The position numbers and the translations under genes are program-made. Below are positions 33,990-44,114 of a DNA stretch of 64,000 nucleotides, piece after piece (the stretch's first letter is position 1; the number at the start of each line of letters is the position of its first letter). Source of the DNA: an uncultured Eubacteriales bacterium (GTDB lineage Bacteria > Bacillota > Clostridia > Christensenellales > Aristaeellaceae); NCBI GenBank assembly GCA_900315315.1, contig OMYT01000011.1, positions 62,001 to 126,000 of the forward strand, in the 5' to 3' direction. Below the pieces are notes generated by a model. That model searched no databases and was not told the DNA's origin. It saw only the letters and a program-made list of their open reading frames with translations.

Positions 33990-34026
33990 CCGAAGGGGTT
34001 TCAGGGGGCGATCGGAAAGCCCCCTG
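33990..34026 (+). repeat. Dispersed CCGAAGG element, copy f
   Basis: The clearest copy: CCGAAGGGG, TTT, then CAGGGGGC pairing with GCCCCCTG around loop GATCGGAAA. CCGA and TCGG could pair in a second, interleaved stem. It lies between the acidic membrane protein gene and the cysteine desulfurase gene. Confidence 0.8.
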
Positions 34027-34029
34027 TTT

Positions 34030-34326
34030 TTAGTTATTCGCCTGGAACAGCGTAAAGCTTCTCCCCATATCATTGATCACAAAATAAATCATATTGAAAA
34101 GCAGCGTCAGCAGCAAAAGAATCGCCACTGTCCCGCCGATAACCGCCACAAGGTTTCCCGCCCCGACTGCCAGGCGGAAGCGGTCTCTTTTCAGTTCTTT
34201 CTTGGTTTCCGGATCAAGCTCCGGCTCTTCTTCCTCTGTCAGTTCATCGAAACCGTCGTCATATTCCTCTTCTTCCGGTTTGTAGTCATCTTCGTCATAT
34301 TGCTGATTGGATTTGAACAGTGCCAT
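34030..34326 (-). CDS. Small acidic single-pass membrane protein, unknown
   Basis: I do not recognise this 98-residue protein. The N-terminal half is strongly acidic (DEDDYKPEEEEYDDGFDELTEEEEPELD), followed by a basic patch and one transmembrane helix (about residues 55-82, 'LVAVIGGTVAILLLLTLLFNMIYFVI'). The charge pattern suggests the acidic part is cytoplasmic. ATG at 34326 is chosen because GGAGG lies nine bases upstream; a GTG three codons earlier abuts the SD. It follows trmL by 37 bases. Confidence 0.7.
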   Translation of the reverse strand: MALFKSNQQYDEDDYKPEEEEYDDGFDELTEEEEPELDPETKKELKRDRFRLAVGAGNLVAVIGGTVAILLLLTLLFNMIYFVINDMGRSFTLFQANN

Positions 34327-34363
34327 TCTCTTCACCTCCGCTCTTTTCGGATTCGGTTTTCTT

Positions 34364-34885
34364 CTATACGTAATCCAGCCAGGGTGCTCCCTGCTCCTCC
34401 CGCCCGGTCAGCCTGCCTTCCGTGCTCAGTCCGGCAAAGCCGTTCTGCCGCAGTGCTTCGTACAAGATAATCGCCACGGAATTGGAAAGATTCAGGCTTC
34501 TCGCCTCGCTCCTCATCGGAATCCGGATGCACCGGTCATACGCCTTTTCCAGCAAATTCTCCGGCAGTCCCCGGGTTTCGCACCCGAAGAAGAGAAAATC
34601 TCCGTCTGCATACACTGCCTCATGGTATCCCCTCGGTGCCTTGGTTGTCGCATAATGGCAGCGAACACCGGGATGTGCCCGGAAGAATGCCCCGATATCA
34701 TCATATACATAATACTCCATCAGGTTCCAGTAGTCCAGTCCGGCTCGTTTCAGATATCTGTCCGAGAGTTCAAACCCCAGCGGCCTGATCAGATGGAGCA
34801 CTGCTCCCGTCGCAGCGCAGGTCCTGGCGATATTCCCTGTATTCTGCGGAATCTCCGGATTAACCAGCACAATGTTCATCGCCAT
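34364..34885 (-). CDS. trmL: tRNA (cytidine34/uridine34-2'-O)-methyltransferase TrmL
   Basis: A SPOUT methyltransferase of 173 residues, the usual TrmL length. It shows 'NIVLVNPEIPQNTGNIARTCAATGAVLHLIRPLGF' at the N-terminus, 'FLFFGCETRGLPENLL' (SAM knot) and 'IRIPMRSEARSLNLSNSVAIILYEALRQ'. It would methylate the wobble ribose of tRNA-Leu. The start overlaps the end of the vanZ-like gene by 26 bases, so it is coupled. Confidence 0.92.
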   Translation of the reverse strand: MAMNIVLVNPEIPQNTGNIARTCAATGAVLHLIRPLGFELSDRYLKRAGLDYWNLMEYYVYDDIGAFFRAHPGVRCHYATTKAPRGYHEAVYADGDFLFFGCETRGLPENLLEKAYDRCIRIPMRSEARSLNLSNSVAIILYEALRQNGFAGLSTEGRLTGREEQGAPWLDYV

Positions 34886-35399
34886 CTTCTTCGGTCCCTT
34901 TCTGTTTTTGTTCTGTCCTGATGATCAGTCTGCTGCCGAGAAAAACGCCGAACAGCACGCCACAGCTGTCCAGAAGAACGTCCGTCCATTCTCCGCTGCG
35001 TCCGTCGATCATCTTCTGATGCCATTCATCCGTCCCGGCATAGGCTGCACCGATCACAAACGCAGCCACAGTCAGCCCGTACCGTTTTCTTATCTGGTGA
35101 CCGAACCAACTTTCCAGGCAAAGCCTGAGCAGAAAACCCAGCAGGGTATATTCGCTGAAGTGCGCGCATTTCCGCACTGCATGCTGCACACCGTCATAGA
35201 TTTCCTGTCGCCGCACCGCTGTTTCTGAAGGATAATCCGGGTACAGCACAGAGATAATCGCGTTGGAAATAAAGCCGCTGGTGGAATCCGACCGCTCCGC
35301 GGTCTGCGTGGACAGGTTGAAAATCATGGCCATCACGATAAACGTCAGCGCCGTTGTCAAAACCCGAACCCACGTCCGCTGCCATCCTGTTCTGACCAT
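34860..35399 (-). CDS. VanZ-family membrane protein
   Basis: This 179-residue protein has about four transmembrane helices and the VanZ signatures 'FNLSTQTAERSDSTS', 'VRKCAHFSEYTLLGFLL' and 'YAGTDEWHQKMIDGRSGEWTDVLLDSCGVLFG'. The family includes the teicoplanin-resistance protein VanZ, but most members have no proven role and no van genes are nearby. I chose the ATG at 35399, which has AAGGAGG seven bases upstream. Confidence 0.85.
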   Translation of the reverse strand: MVRTGWQRTWVRVLTTALTFIVMAMIFNLSTQTAERSDSTSGFISNAIISVLYPDYPSETAVRRQEIYDGVQHAVRKCAHFSEYTLLGFLLRLCLESWFGHQIRKRYGLTVAAFVIGAAYAGTDEWHQKMIDGRSGEWTDVLLDSCGVLFGVFLGSRLIIRTEQKQKGTEEDGDEHCAG

Positions 35400-35485
35400 G
35401 TCCACCCCTCCTTCCGCCATTTTGTCCATATTCTACCCTTGCACTCAAAGGTAGTCAATCCAAAGCTCTCATAATCACATTTGGG

Positions 35486-35527
35486 CCGAAGGTCCAGGGG
35501 TTCGGCGCGCCTGCAGGCGCGAAATCT
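35486..35527 (+). repeat. Dispersed CCGAAGG element, copy g (variant)
   Basis: CCGAAGG, TCCAGGGG, then a GGCGCGCCTGCAGGCGCG palindromic block and GAAATC. The final block matches the composite tail of copy a (CGCGCCTGTAGGCACGAAAT). The GATCGGAAAGCCCCC half is missing. It lies between vanZ and dnaJ. Confidence 0.55.
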
Positions 35528-35550
35528 CATTCGTTTATGTTTCAGTGGAA

Positions 35551-35581
35551 AAGAAAAAGCAGACTATACAAAGCCCGCTTT
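35551..35581 (-). terminator. Terminator of the heat-shock operon
   Basis: A nine-pair stem (AAAGCGGGC with GTCTGCTTT, two wobbles) is followed on the minus strand by TTTTC. It starts ten bases beyond the dnaJ stop. Confidence 0.7.
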
Positions 35582-35590
35582 CTCTTTTGC

Positions 35591-36715
35591 TCACTGGAAC
35601 AGTTCTTTCACCCGTTCCATAAACCCTTTTCGGTTATCATATTGCTTGTCGCTGGTCGTCTCGTCAAACTGCCTCAGCAATTCTTTCTGCTTGTTGTTCA
35701 GCCTCTTGGGGACTTCCACCTTCACCTTCAGAATCAGATCGCCCTTGCCGTTGCCTCTCAGTTTTTGGACGCCTGCTTCCTTGATCCGGAATTCGGTCCC
35801 CGGTTGGGTTCCTTCCGGAATACGGTATTTGATCGGCCCGCTCAGCGTAGGCACTTCCACGTCTCCCCCGAGAGTGGCGGTCACAAAGCTGATCGGGAAA
35901 TCCAGCAGCAGGTTGAACCCGTCGCGTTTGAACAGCTTGTGCGGTTTCACCCCGACCACAATGTAGAGGTCCCCGTTCGGGCCGCCGCGCATGCCGGGCT
36001 CGCCCTGGCCGTTCATGATGATCGTCTGTCCGTCGTCAATGCCCGCGGGCACCTTCACGGTGACAGTTCTCTTCTTCCTTGTTCTGCCGGTTCCGCCGCA
36101 GCTCTGGCACTTGTCCTTGACCATTTTGCCGCTGCCGCCGCACACCGGGCACGTCCTGACGGTAGTCATCCATCCGGCGGACTGCCGGATCTGGCCGGCG
36201 CCCTTGCACGATGTACAGGTGACCGGGCTGGTGCCGGGTTTCGCGCCGCTTCCTTTGCAGGTCTCGCACAGCTCGTTCCGGAAGATCTCAAAGCTCTTTT
36301 CGCAGCCCTTGGCGGCCTCTTCAAAAGTGATCCTCAGTTCATACCGCAGATCATTTCCCTGCACAGGGCCCTGGTTCCGGGCAGTTCTTGTGCCCATGCC
36401 GCCGTTGAACAGCTGATCAAATATATCGCCCATCCCGCCGAAGCCGAAGCCTCCGCTGAAGGGGTTGCCCGCGCCGCCCATACCGGCCATCGGGTCTTCA
36501 AAGCCAAACTGGTCATACCGGGCCCGCTTATCCGGATCTGACAGAACCTCGTTGGCTTCATTTAATTCCTTGAAGCGCTCCACGGCGCCTTTATCGTCCG
36601 GATGCAGGTCTGGATGGCATTCCTTGGCCTTTTTCCGGTACGCGCGTTTGATCTCGTCGTCCGTCGCGTTTTTGCTGACGCCGAGTACTTCATAGTAATC
36701 ACGCTTGTTCGCCAT
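35591..36715 (-). CDS. dnaJ: Chaperone DnaJ
   Basis: This 374-residue type I J-protein has a J domain with HPD ('ECHPDLHPDDKG'), a Gly/Phe-rich linker ('GGAGNPFSGGFGFGG'), and four zinc-binding CxxCxGxG-type repeats ('CETCKGSGA', 'CTSCKGAGQ', 'CPVCGGSGK', 'CQSCGGTGR'). A C-terminal substrate domain follows. It stimulates DnaK ATPase activity. It is the last gene of the hrcA operon, separated from dnaK by a 91-base gap containing a hairpin. Confidence 0.96.
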   Translation of the reverse strand: MANKRDYYEVLGVSKNATDDEIKRAYRKKAKECHPDLHPDDKGAVERFKELNEANEVLSDPDKRARYDQFGFEDPMAGMGGAGNPFSGGFGFGGMGDIFDQLFNGGMGTRTARNQGPVQGNDLRYELRITFEEAAKGCEKSFEIFRNELCETCKGSGAKPGTSPVTCTSCKGAGQIRQSAGWMTTVRTCPVCGGSGKMVKDKCQSCGGTGRTRKKRTVTVKVPAGIDDGQTIIMNGQGEPGMRGGPNGDLYIVVGVKPHKLFKRDGFNLLLDFPISFVTATLGGDVEVPTLSGPIKYRIPEGTQPGTEFRIKEAGVQKLRGNGKGDLILKVKVEVPKRLNNKQKELLRQFDETTSDKQYDNRKGFMERVKELFQ

Positions 36716-36743
36716 ACAGCCTTCTCACCTTCTTCCTCAAAGC

Positions 36744-36771
36744 AAGCCCACCTCGTTTCCGGGGCGGGCCT
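36744..36771 (-). other. Stem-loop between dnaK and dnaJ
   Basis: AGGCCCGCC and GGTGGGCTT form nine pairs (two wobbles) around a ten-base loop on the minus strand. No U tract follows, so a transcript-processing or stability element is more likely than a terminator. Confidence 0.5.
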
Positions 36772-36806
36772 GTCTGCTAGACTGACTGTTTCTGAAATCG
36801 TTCCGA

Positions 36807-38672
<1,866 letters not shown>

Positions 38673-38698
38673 TCATTTATTTCCGAAGACGCATTGCG

Positions 38699-39310
38699 TC
38701 ATTCAGGCACAACTTTGACCATCGCATGCCGGAGCACCTTGTCTCCGATCATGTAACCCTTCTGCAGTACCTGGCACACGGTTCCGGGTTCTCCCTCTTC
38801 CTCGGTGCCTTGCAGGATGGCGTTTTCCAGGTTCGGGTCAAACTTTTCGCCCATCCGGTCGATCGGCTTGACGCCCAGTTTCTCGTAAGCGTCTGTCATC
38901 TGCTTCAGGACCATTTCAACGCCGTTCTTCAGCGCTTCGTCCTGGCTGCCCGCCGCAGCTTCTACCGCGCGCTCAAGGTTGTCCAGCACCGGCAGCATTG
39001 CCGCGGCCACGTCCTTGCGCCCGTCTGCGTAGGCGTCCGCCCGTACGCTTTCGTTTCTCCGGCGGAAGTTCTCGAAATCAGCCTGCACGCGCTGGGCCAG
39101 CTGCAGGTATTCGGCCGTCTTGGCGTTTGCCTCGTCCAGTGCTTTCTGCGCAGGATCCTCTTCCTCCGCTTTCGCTTCTTCCACCGGCGCTTCCGGTGAT
39201 GTTTCGGATTCCGGTTTGTTTTCAGCGGTTTCCTCTTCCGGGTTTACGTTTTGCTCGAGGATCTCTTCCTGTTTTTTATCCATCTTCCCTTTGCCTTTCC
39301 GTTTCTTCAT
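38699..39310 (-). CDS. grpE: Nucleotide exchange factor GrpE
   Basis: GrpE, 203 residues. A basic then acidic N-terminal tail (about 1-60) leads to the long coiled helix ('EYLQLAQRVQADFENFRRRNE') and a C-terminal beta domain ('VLQKGYMIGDKVLRHAMVKVVPE'). It releases ADP from DnaK. The start overlaps the hrcA stop by four bases, as often in this operon. Confidence 0.95.
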   Translation of the reverse strand: MKKRKGKGKMDKKQEEILEQNVNPEEETAENKPESETSPEAPVEEAKAEEEDPAQKALDEANAKTAEYLQLAQRVQADFENFRRRNESVRADAYADGRKDVAAAMLPVLDNLERAVEAAAGSQDEALKNGVEMVLKQMTDAYEKLGVKPIDRMGEKFDPNLENAILQGTEEEGEPGTVCQVLQKGYMIGDKVLRHAMVKVVPE

Positions 39311-40350
39311 GGGCTTCGCTTCCCTTCATCCTCACCGCTGAACATGTCCGTCAGCTCATGGCCCATCATGTTCAGGATGGAAATGACTCTTGAATACCGC
39401 ATTCGTGTCGGACCGATAACCCCGATAGTGCCCTGTTGCCCGCTCCTCGTGGAGTAGGAAGCCGTCACGATGGAACAGTCAACCATTTCCGGCACACCCG
39501 TCTCCGGCCCGATCCGGACCGTAAAGGCCATCTCGCTGCTGCCGCGGATGATGTCCGCCAGTTTGTCCCGGGTTTCCATCAGGCTCAGAAAGTTCCGCGC
39601 CTTGCCCACATCGCTGTATTCCGGATAGCTCAGCATGTTGCTGGTTCCGCCGATCGCTATGTGTGGGCTTCTCGGTGCTGTCTTTCCTTCGTTGAAGAAG
39701 CCGTACAGGCTGCGCAGCACCTCATCGTTGCCTTCCATCCGTTGGATCAGCTCCGGCAGAATCTCGCAGGCTCTTGTCAGCGTACTGCCCCGCAGCTCGT
39801 TCGTCAGCGTTCTCGAGATCTGGTACAGCGTATCGCCGTCCACCTCGTTGCTGACGCGGATGATGCTGTCTCTGATCAGTCCTTGGTCTGTCACGATGAC
39901 TACCAGTGCGCTTTCCGCGGAAACCGGCACTAGCTGGATCGTCTGGATCTTCGGTTCGTTCCCTTTCGGGGAAACAACCACTGCCGTGTACTGCGTCAGG
40001 CTGGAAAGAACCTTGGCCGCGTGGTCGATCACGTCTTCCATTTGGTGAACCCGGCCGCTGAAATGGCTCAGCACGCTCTCGGCCGAGTCGTCCGGGATGA
40101 TCCCGGCCTGCAGCAGGGAATCCACATACAGGCGGTATGCCTTGGCGGAAGGAATCCGGCCGGCGGAAACGTGCGGCTGATCGAGAAAACCAAGTTCCTC
40201 CAGGTCGCTCATCTCATTCCGGATCGTGGCGGAGGATAGGCCCATCTCGTATTTCTTGCTGATGGTTCTGGACCCGACCGGCACACCCGTAAGGATGTAA
40301 TCATCGATGATTGCCCGCAGAATGCGAAGCTTCCGCGCGTCCATATCCAT
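39307..40350 (-). CDS. hrcA: Heat-inducible transcription repressor HrcA
   Basis: This 347-residue repressor has an N-terminal winged helix ('RKLRILRAIIDDYILTGVPVGSRTISKKYEMGLSSATIRNEMSDLEELGFLDQPHVSAGRIPS'). The C-terminal GAF-like and insertion domains end in 'IGPTRMRYSRVISILNMM'. It binds CIRCE, present just upstream, and controls its own operon with GroEL as usual modulator. AAGGAGG precedes the first ATG. Confidence 0.96.
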   Translation of the reverse strand: MDMDARKLRILRAIIDDYILTGVPVGSRTISKKYEMGLSSATIRNEMSDLEELGFLDQPHVSAGRIPSAKAYRLYVDSLLQAGIIPDDSAESVLSHFSGRVHQMEDVIDHAAKVLSSLTQYTAVVVSPKGNEPKIQTIQLVPVSAESALVVIVTDQGLIRDSIIRVSNEVDGDTLYQISRTLTNELRGSTLTRACEILPELIQRMEGNDEVLRSLYGFFNEGKTAPRSPHIAIGGTSNMLSYPEYSDVGKARNFLSLMETRDKLADIIRGSSEMAFTVRIGPETGVPEMVDCSIVTASYSTRSGQQGTIGVIGPTRMRYSRVISILNMMGHELTDMFSGEDEGKRSP

Positions 40351-40376
40351 TCAACCGCCTCCTTTCCCGGTTGTTG

Positions 40377-40403
40377 TTAGCACTCGATGGCTGCGAGTGC
40401 TAA
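40377..40403 (-). promoter_or_regulatory. CIRCE operator
   Basis: A perfect inverted repeat: TTAGCACTC, nine bases, GAGTGCTAA, exactly the CIRCE consensus. It lies between the promoter and the hrcA SD, so HrcA binding blocks transcription and the element is also in the mRNA leader. Confidence 0.98.
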
Positions 40404-40413
40404 CCACATGCAT

Positions 40414-40442
40414 AATGTAACACCTTCCCTGTTCTTTGTCAA
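40414..40442 (-). promoter_or_regulatory. Promoter of hrcA-grpE-dnaK-dnaJ
   Basis: TTGACA, 17-base spacer and TACATT on the minus strand, ending 11 bases upstream of CIRCE. Confidence 0.88.
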
Positions 40443-40506
40443 TACTTCCGTTCTTATTTATTTGATGAAATCTGTGTGTAGATTTGTGAATGTTCGGTGA
40501 ACGAAT

Positions 40507-41154
40507 TTACAGGCCGTTGGTCTGGTACAATCCTCCGCCCAGTTCCGGTGCAACATACATCACTCCGAAGGAATCCGGTGCGTACTGATATTGGAACACA
40601 GCGGTCCCGTCTGCCGTCAGCCAGCCGTGTGCTTTTGTCAGCTGGTCAGCCTGATACCGTCCGGGATTCACCGCGTCCATCAGCACCTTGATCATCGTCG
40701 GATCCGCGTCTTTCTGTTCGCCGTACAGGGAACAGAGCGCCCCCGTCAGATACTGGTAATCCGCGTCCGCATCCTTCCGCTGGAACTCATATACGATCAT
40801 TTTCAGCTGTTCCTGCCGGAAGATGAACACCAGGTCGGCGGTAAACCGGCTGACTGCCACTTTCTCCGTCGTGACCATGATAGCCCAGTCCTGCAGAACC
40901 CGCTCGACCATGTTCACGCTTTCCAGCGCCTTGACCTGTTGCGGGCTCATCCCCCAGCGGATCCCGTCCCGGAAACGGAAGGCGTCCGGTGAAGGCGTAA
41001 TCGTCGGCTGTGGTGTCTCCGTGGGAATCTCCGTGGCCGTCCCGACCCCCAGCATCTCCCAGATACTCGGTGCCGCCTGCTCCGCGTAAGCCATACCGAA
41101 AAACGCCCCTGTCATCATCAGCAAAGCAATCAAAAAAGCAAAGATTCTTCTCAT
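40507..41154 (-). CDS. Secreted protein of unknown function
   Basis: I do not recognise the family. The 215-residue protein has a signal peptide (MRRIFAFLIALLMMTGAFFGMAYA, cleavage near residue 24) and a short Pro/Thr-rich linker ('TEIPTETPQPTITPSPD', about 42-58). A mixed alpha/beta domain beginning 'FRFRDGIRWGMSPQQVKALE' follows. That RWGMS-QV-AL pattern recurs in periplasmic or secreted proteins that start with a short conserved strand-helix unit. It likely faces the outside. Confidence 0.7.
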   Translation of the reverse strand: MRRIFAFLIALLMMTGAFFGMAYAEQAAPSIWEMLGVGTATEIPTETPQPTITPSPDAFRFRDGIRWGMSPQQVKALESVNMVERVLQDWAIMVTTEKVAVSRFTADLVFIFRQEQLKMIVYEFQRKDADADYQYLTGALCSLYGEQKDADPTMIKVLMDAVNPGRYQADQLTKAHGWLTADGTAVFQYQYAPDSFGVMYVAPELGGGLYQTNGL

Positions 41155-41194
41155 TTTTTGCTCTCCCGTATATTATGCTCGCTCCGTCAAACTT

Positions 41195-41208
41195 TTGAAT
41201 TCTGAATT
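41195..41208 (+). repeat. Heptamer repeat at the acyltransferase 3' end
   Basis: Two units of the same heptamer family as in rsgA (TTGAATT, CTGAATT), overlapping the last bases of the acyltransferase stop codon. Another place where this short repeat sits at a gene end. Confidence 0.6.
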
Positions 41209-41959
41209 ATTCCTTTATCCCTGCCATGTGCAGCATCTGCGCCCTCGCATCCTGCATCACTCTCTCCTGTTCCGCCGCGAAACCGTTTTCCGGTTCATAA
41301 ACAATCTCGTCCCCGAAAGTAAAAGTCCTGGCCTCCCGGTTGGCGTAAACCGGCAAAATCCTCAGCTTTTTCCCCGATTTCTTCCACCAGGCTTCCGCCA
41401 GCATCAGAAACCCGGGTGAAAACTCACTGACCCCGCCCTTTTCATATTTTCCTTCCGGATGCTCCGGGAAGATCATCAGGTTTTCCCCGTGCTCCAGCGC
41501 TTCCACACTCTCTCGCAGAGTCTGTCGCAGTTTCATCGGGGAGTCCCGGTATACTGCGATCGCCCGGAGCGAGTTCATCACGTTCACGCTCACCCACCCG
41601 AGATTCCTGGCAATAATCTTTCGCACAAACACAGGCAGGAATGTCTTTTTGCTGAAAGTATTCTCATACATATATGCCCGAACCTTCTTCGGGTCGAACA
41701 TCATCATATTGATGACCCAGAACCGAACATCCACCGGAAAGCAAAGCGCGCTGGCAATCGGCCCGTAAATCTCCGCATGGTTGCCTAGGAAAACAATCGG
41801 ATTCTCCGGGTCTTCTTTGATATGGTCTAGGTTAACCATCTTATGCCGGTTAAAGGGACGAAGGATTCCCATCGCTATTTTGGTAACGATATTCTCCTTC
41901 AGGCTTACAGCACGTTCCCTGAAGGTATCTCCTCTCAGATTAAATACCTTGATCTTCAC
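41207..41959 (-). CDS. PlsC-like lysophospholipid acyltransferase family protein
   Basis: This 250-residue protein has the PlsC-type pattern 'IVFLGNHAEIYGPIASAL' (motif I region) and 'GENLMIFPEHPEG' (motif III, EG). It is expected at the cytoplasmic membrane face and could acylate lysophosphatidate or a related acceptor. In standard PlsC motif I (HxxxxD) the Asp five residues after His is Gly here, so catalysis may differ. The downstream gene encodes the secreted unknown protein; the upstream one is an Lgt-like membrane protein with a five-base gap. Confidence 0.75.
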   Translation of the reverse strand: MKIKVFNLRGDTFRERAVSLKENIVTKIAMGILRPFNRHKMVNLDHIKEDPENPIVFLGNHAEIYGPIASALCFPVDVRFWVINMMMFDPKKVRAYMYENTFSKKTFLPVFVRKIIARNLGWVSVNVMNSLRAIAVYRDSPMKLRQTLRESVEALEHGENLMIFPEHPEGKYEKGGVSEFSPGFLMLAEAWWKKSGKKLRILPVYANREARTFTFGDEIVYEPENGFAAEQERVMQDARAQMLHMAGIKE

Positions 41960-41964
41960 CGGTC

Positions 41965-42933
41965 TTACTTTCCTTCTGTTTCCTTATCTAATAGTCTCAG
42001 TCCCATTGCCGCCGGTGCTGCCACCGTCAGGATCATAATAGCATACAGCAGCAGCTTGTTCCAGGTTGTCCGGTCCAGGGCAAACTCAAGTCCAAGTACA
42101 ATCCCGACCATCAGCGGAAGGCTGATCAGCGCGGCGATGGCAAGGCGCGGTTTCCGTTTCCTGCCGCGTTTAAAGGCAATCACCACACCGATCGCAAGCA
42201 TAATCGCCGCAGCAATCTGCTGCAGACCGACAAACGAGATGCTCAGGAACCGGTCGTACCGGAGGCTCTCCAGTACAACTGCTCCGGCGCCGAACAACAG
42301 CAGAAACGCGATCACCGTATCCCCGTCCGTTTGACTTTTGAGTATTCGGATCAGCAGAATGACAAACAGCACCAATGCGGCTGCAGCGGCCAGATAATAG
42401 GTAGCCAGGCAGGGTTCATCTTCCCCCACCGCCAGGAAGCTTTTCGTCAGCCATTCACTGTCCAGTGCCCGGCTGATGTCGAAGTCCTCAATTCGGTTTT
42501 CTGCGATCCGTTCCGCGATCACCGTCGGCAGCAGTGCAACGCTCAGGATATCCAGGATCCGCGCAGTCTTTTCTTTCGTGATCCTCGCACTGACCCATCC
42601 GCCCAGGAATATGCCGCCGATCAGGCCGAACATGCTCCATCCGCCGCCTGCCACCTGCGGCCAGAAAGAAACCGGGGTCATCCGCCCCAGTTCCTGGTTC
42701 AGCAGACAGAAAGTCAGCCGGGAGCATACAATCCCGCAAACCATAGCCAGCAGAGCCGTCAGCGGTGCTGTCCCGGGCTTTACTCTGAAATTCTTCGCCA
42801 AAAGTCCCAGCGTGATCATGGAGCAGATCGCTCCCAGCATCACACAAAACCCAAATGCATAGACCTTCACCCCGAAAACCTCGATGATGACAGCCTCTTC
42901 CAACAGATTCATTCTTATTAAAATGCCTTTCAT
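41965..42933 (-). CDS. Lgt-like multipass membrane protein (copy 1)
   Basis: This 322-residue protein has about eight transmembrane helices. It resembles prolipoprotein diacylglyceryl transferase in 'VYAFGFCVMLGAICSM' and 'AGGGWSMFGLIGGIFLGGWVSARI' (the GGLIGG region), and in 'AERIAENRIEDFD' (the GRIGNF region). The His normally in the HGGLIGG motif is absent (MFGLIGG), so Lgt activity is unlikely. About 120 extra C-terminal residues add helices. The start is uncertain: 42933 and an ATG seven codons later both lack a good SD. Confidence 0.65.
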   Translation of the reverse strand: MKGILIRMNLLEEAVIIEVFGVKVYAFGFCVMLGAICSMITLGLLAKNFRVKPGTAPLTALLAMVCGIVCSRLTFCLLNQELGRMTPVSFWPQVAGGGWSMFGLIGGIFLGGWVSARITKEKTARILDILSVALLPTVIAERIAENRIEDFDISRALDSEWLTKSFLAVGEDEPCLATYYLAAAAALVLFVILLIRILKSQTDGDTVIAFLLLFGAGAVVLESLRYDRFLSISFVGLQQIAAAIMLAIGVVIAFKRGRKRKPRLAIAALISLPLMVGIVLGLEFALDRTTWNKLLLYAIMILTVAAPAAMGLRLLDKETEGK

Positions 42934-43037
42934 TAACTACAGGACGATTTGGGAAAGCCGACTCAAAATGTCATTTCGACCAAGGCCGCTTTGCGGCCGC
43001 GTGGAGAAATTTCCCATTTCTCTCTTCTTCCTGAAAT

Positions 43038-43073
43038 CCGAAGGGGCTTGGAAGACGATTGGAAAGCCCCCAA
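43038..43073 (+). repeat. Dispersed CCGAAGG element, copy h
   Basis: CCGAAGGGG, CTTGGAAGAC, GATTGGAAA, GCCCCC. Here GGGGC of the first block can pair with GCCCC. It abuts the stop codon of the phosphodiester glycosidase gene. A GGCCGC palindromic block at 42982-42999, followed by GAGAAATTTC, lies just to the left, similar to the composite tails of copies a and g. Confidence 0.65.
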
Positions 43074-44114
43074 TCATTGTTCTGCTGAAGCGAAATAGAT
43101 AATATCGCTCAGTCCCCGCTCATCCCCTCCGGCCATTCCTTTAATAACCTGATCCCCGAATACCATTTCGGCAGAATTTCCACCGTCCAGGTTGAACGCC
43201 TGCTTGCAGCCCAGTTCATGCATGAATTCACCGAGCTTCGTCTGTGAGAATCCGGAAGATCCGGACCGGTCCTTTGCCTCAACAACCACCAGCACGTAGC
43301 TCAGCGGCCCCATCTGCCCGATGGCTGCCCGTGGCTCACGGCCATGGGGATTGTATCCGTAGTTTTCATCGATTTCCATCAGTTCGCCGTCGATCACCAG
43401 CGCAGGCCCGAATGTGAAGGCGTTGACCAGTTTCCGGTCCATTTTCTTCAGTTCGTTCGGGAATTCCTTGATTCCCTGAGATTTGGGGAACAGATGGAAA
43501 TCTCCCTGATCGTCAATAACCAGGATATCCTTGGTCCGGTTCGTTTTGCTTCGGATTTTGTTCGTCATCCGGTATTCGAAAGTGGTTTTTTCCGGTTTGT
43601 CCACGTAGTTGTCGCCGTTGATGGCAATCACGGCGTTGTATTTCTTCGCCAGCGCGGAAACAGAGGCTGTTTTGGAAGACCCCAGCTTCTCCGGATTAAC
43701 CACGCCCGTCCGCAGTTGGGACGGATCCGCGATATGGACATAAGCGATATGGATCTTGGTCCCGTCGTCCATTTCCTGATGCTCCGTCTTTACCCGGATG
43801 GATTCATCCTCGTATCCGTTTTCGGTATACTGTTCTGCCTTCGGTTCACAGCCGGGGGTAAAATCCAGCGGCAGCGCCCATTCCGGATGTGATGCAAATT
43901 CACCCTCGTCCAGCGTTTCCTCTTCCAGTTCGTCCTCAGCCATCGCGGAGTTGAAAATCAGCCGTCCGAAGTCAATCTCATCCTCGCCGTCGTTCATCAA
44001 TTCCATCTTGATGTCGTTCAGCATGTTCGGGGAGGAGATTGCAAAGGGCATCATGGCGATAATAGCCGCGCACAGCAGCACCAGAAAAACACGCACTGGC
44101 ATTTTCATGATCAT
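43074..44114 (-). CDS. Phosphodiester glycosidase family (NAGPA/DUF2233) protein
   Basis: This exported or membrane-anchored protein has 346 residues. The N-terminal hydrophobic segment (about 7-27) is probably a signal anchor. The C-terminal domain carries NAGPA-type motifs: 'NAVIAINGDNYVD' (about 163-175), 'NAFTFGPALVIDGEL', 'GREPRAAIGQMG' and 'AFNLDGGNSAEMVF'. Relatives hydrolyse GlcNAc-1-phosphodiesters or act on wall polymers (for example YngK/SpoIID-associated proteins). An acidic stretch ('EDELEEETLDEGEF') separates the two. The start overlaps the DUF1292 stop by four bases. Confidence 0.82.
   Translation of the reverse strand: MIMKMPVRVFLVLLCAAIIAMMPFAISSPNMLNDIKMELMNDGEDEIDFGRLIFNSAMAEDELEEETLDEGEFASHPEWALPLDFTPGCEPKAEQYTENGYEDESIRVKTEHQEMDDGTKIHIAYVHIADPSQLRTGVVNPEKLGSSKTASVSALAKKYNAVIAINGDNYVDKPEKTTFEYRMTNKIRSKTNRTKDILVIDDQGDFHLFPKSQGIKEFPNELKKMDRKLVNAFTFGPALVIDGELMEIDENYGYNPHGREPRAAIGQMGPLSYVLVVVEAKDRSGSSGFSQTKLGEFMHELGCKQAFNLDGGNSAEMVFGDQVIKGMAGGDERGLSDIIYFASAEQ

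Noticed and set aside
34860..35399. Glycopeptide resistance locus (VanZ)
   Set aside because: Only a VanZ-family membrane protein is present; no vanHAX or regulator genes, and the family is mostly of unknown function.
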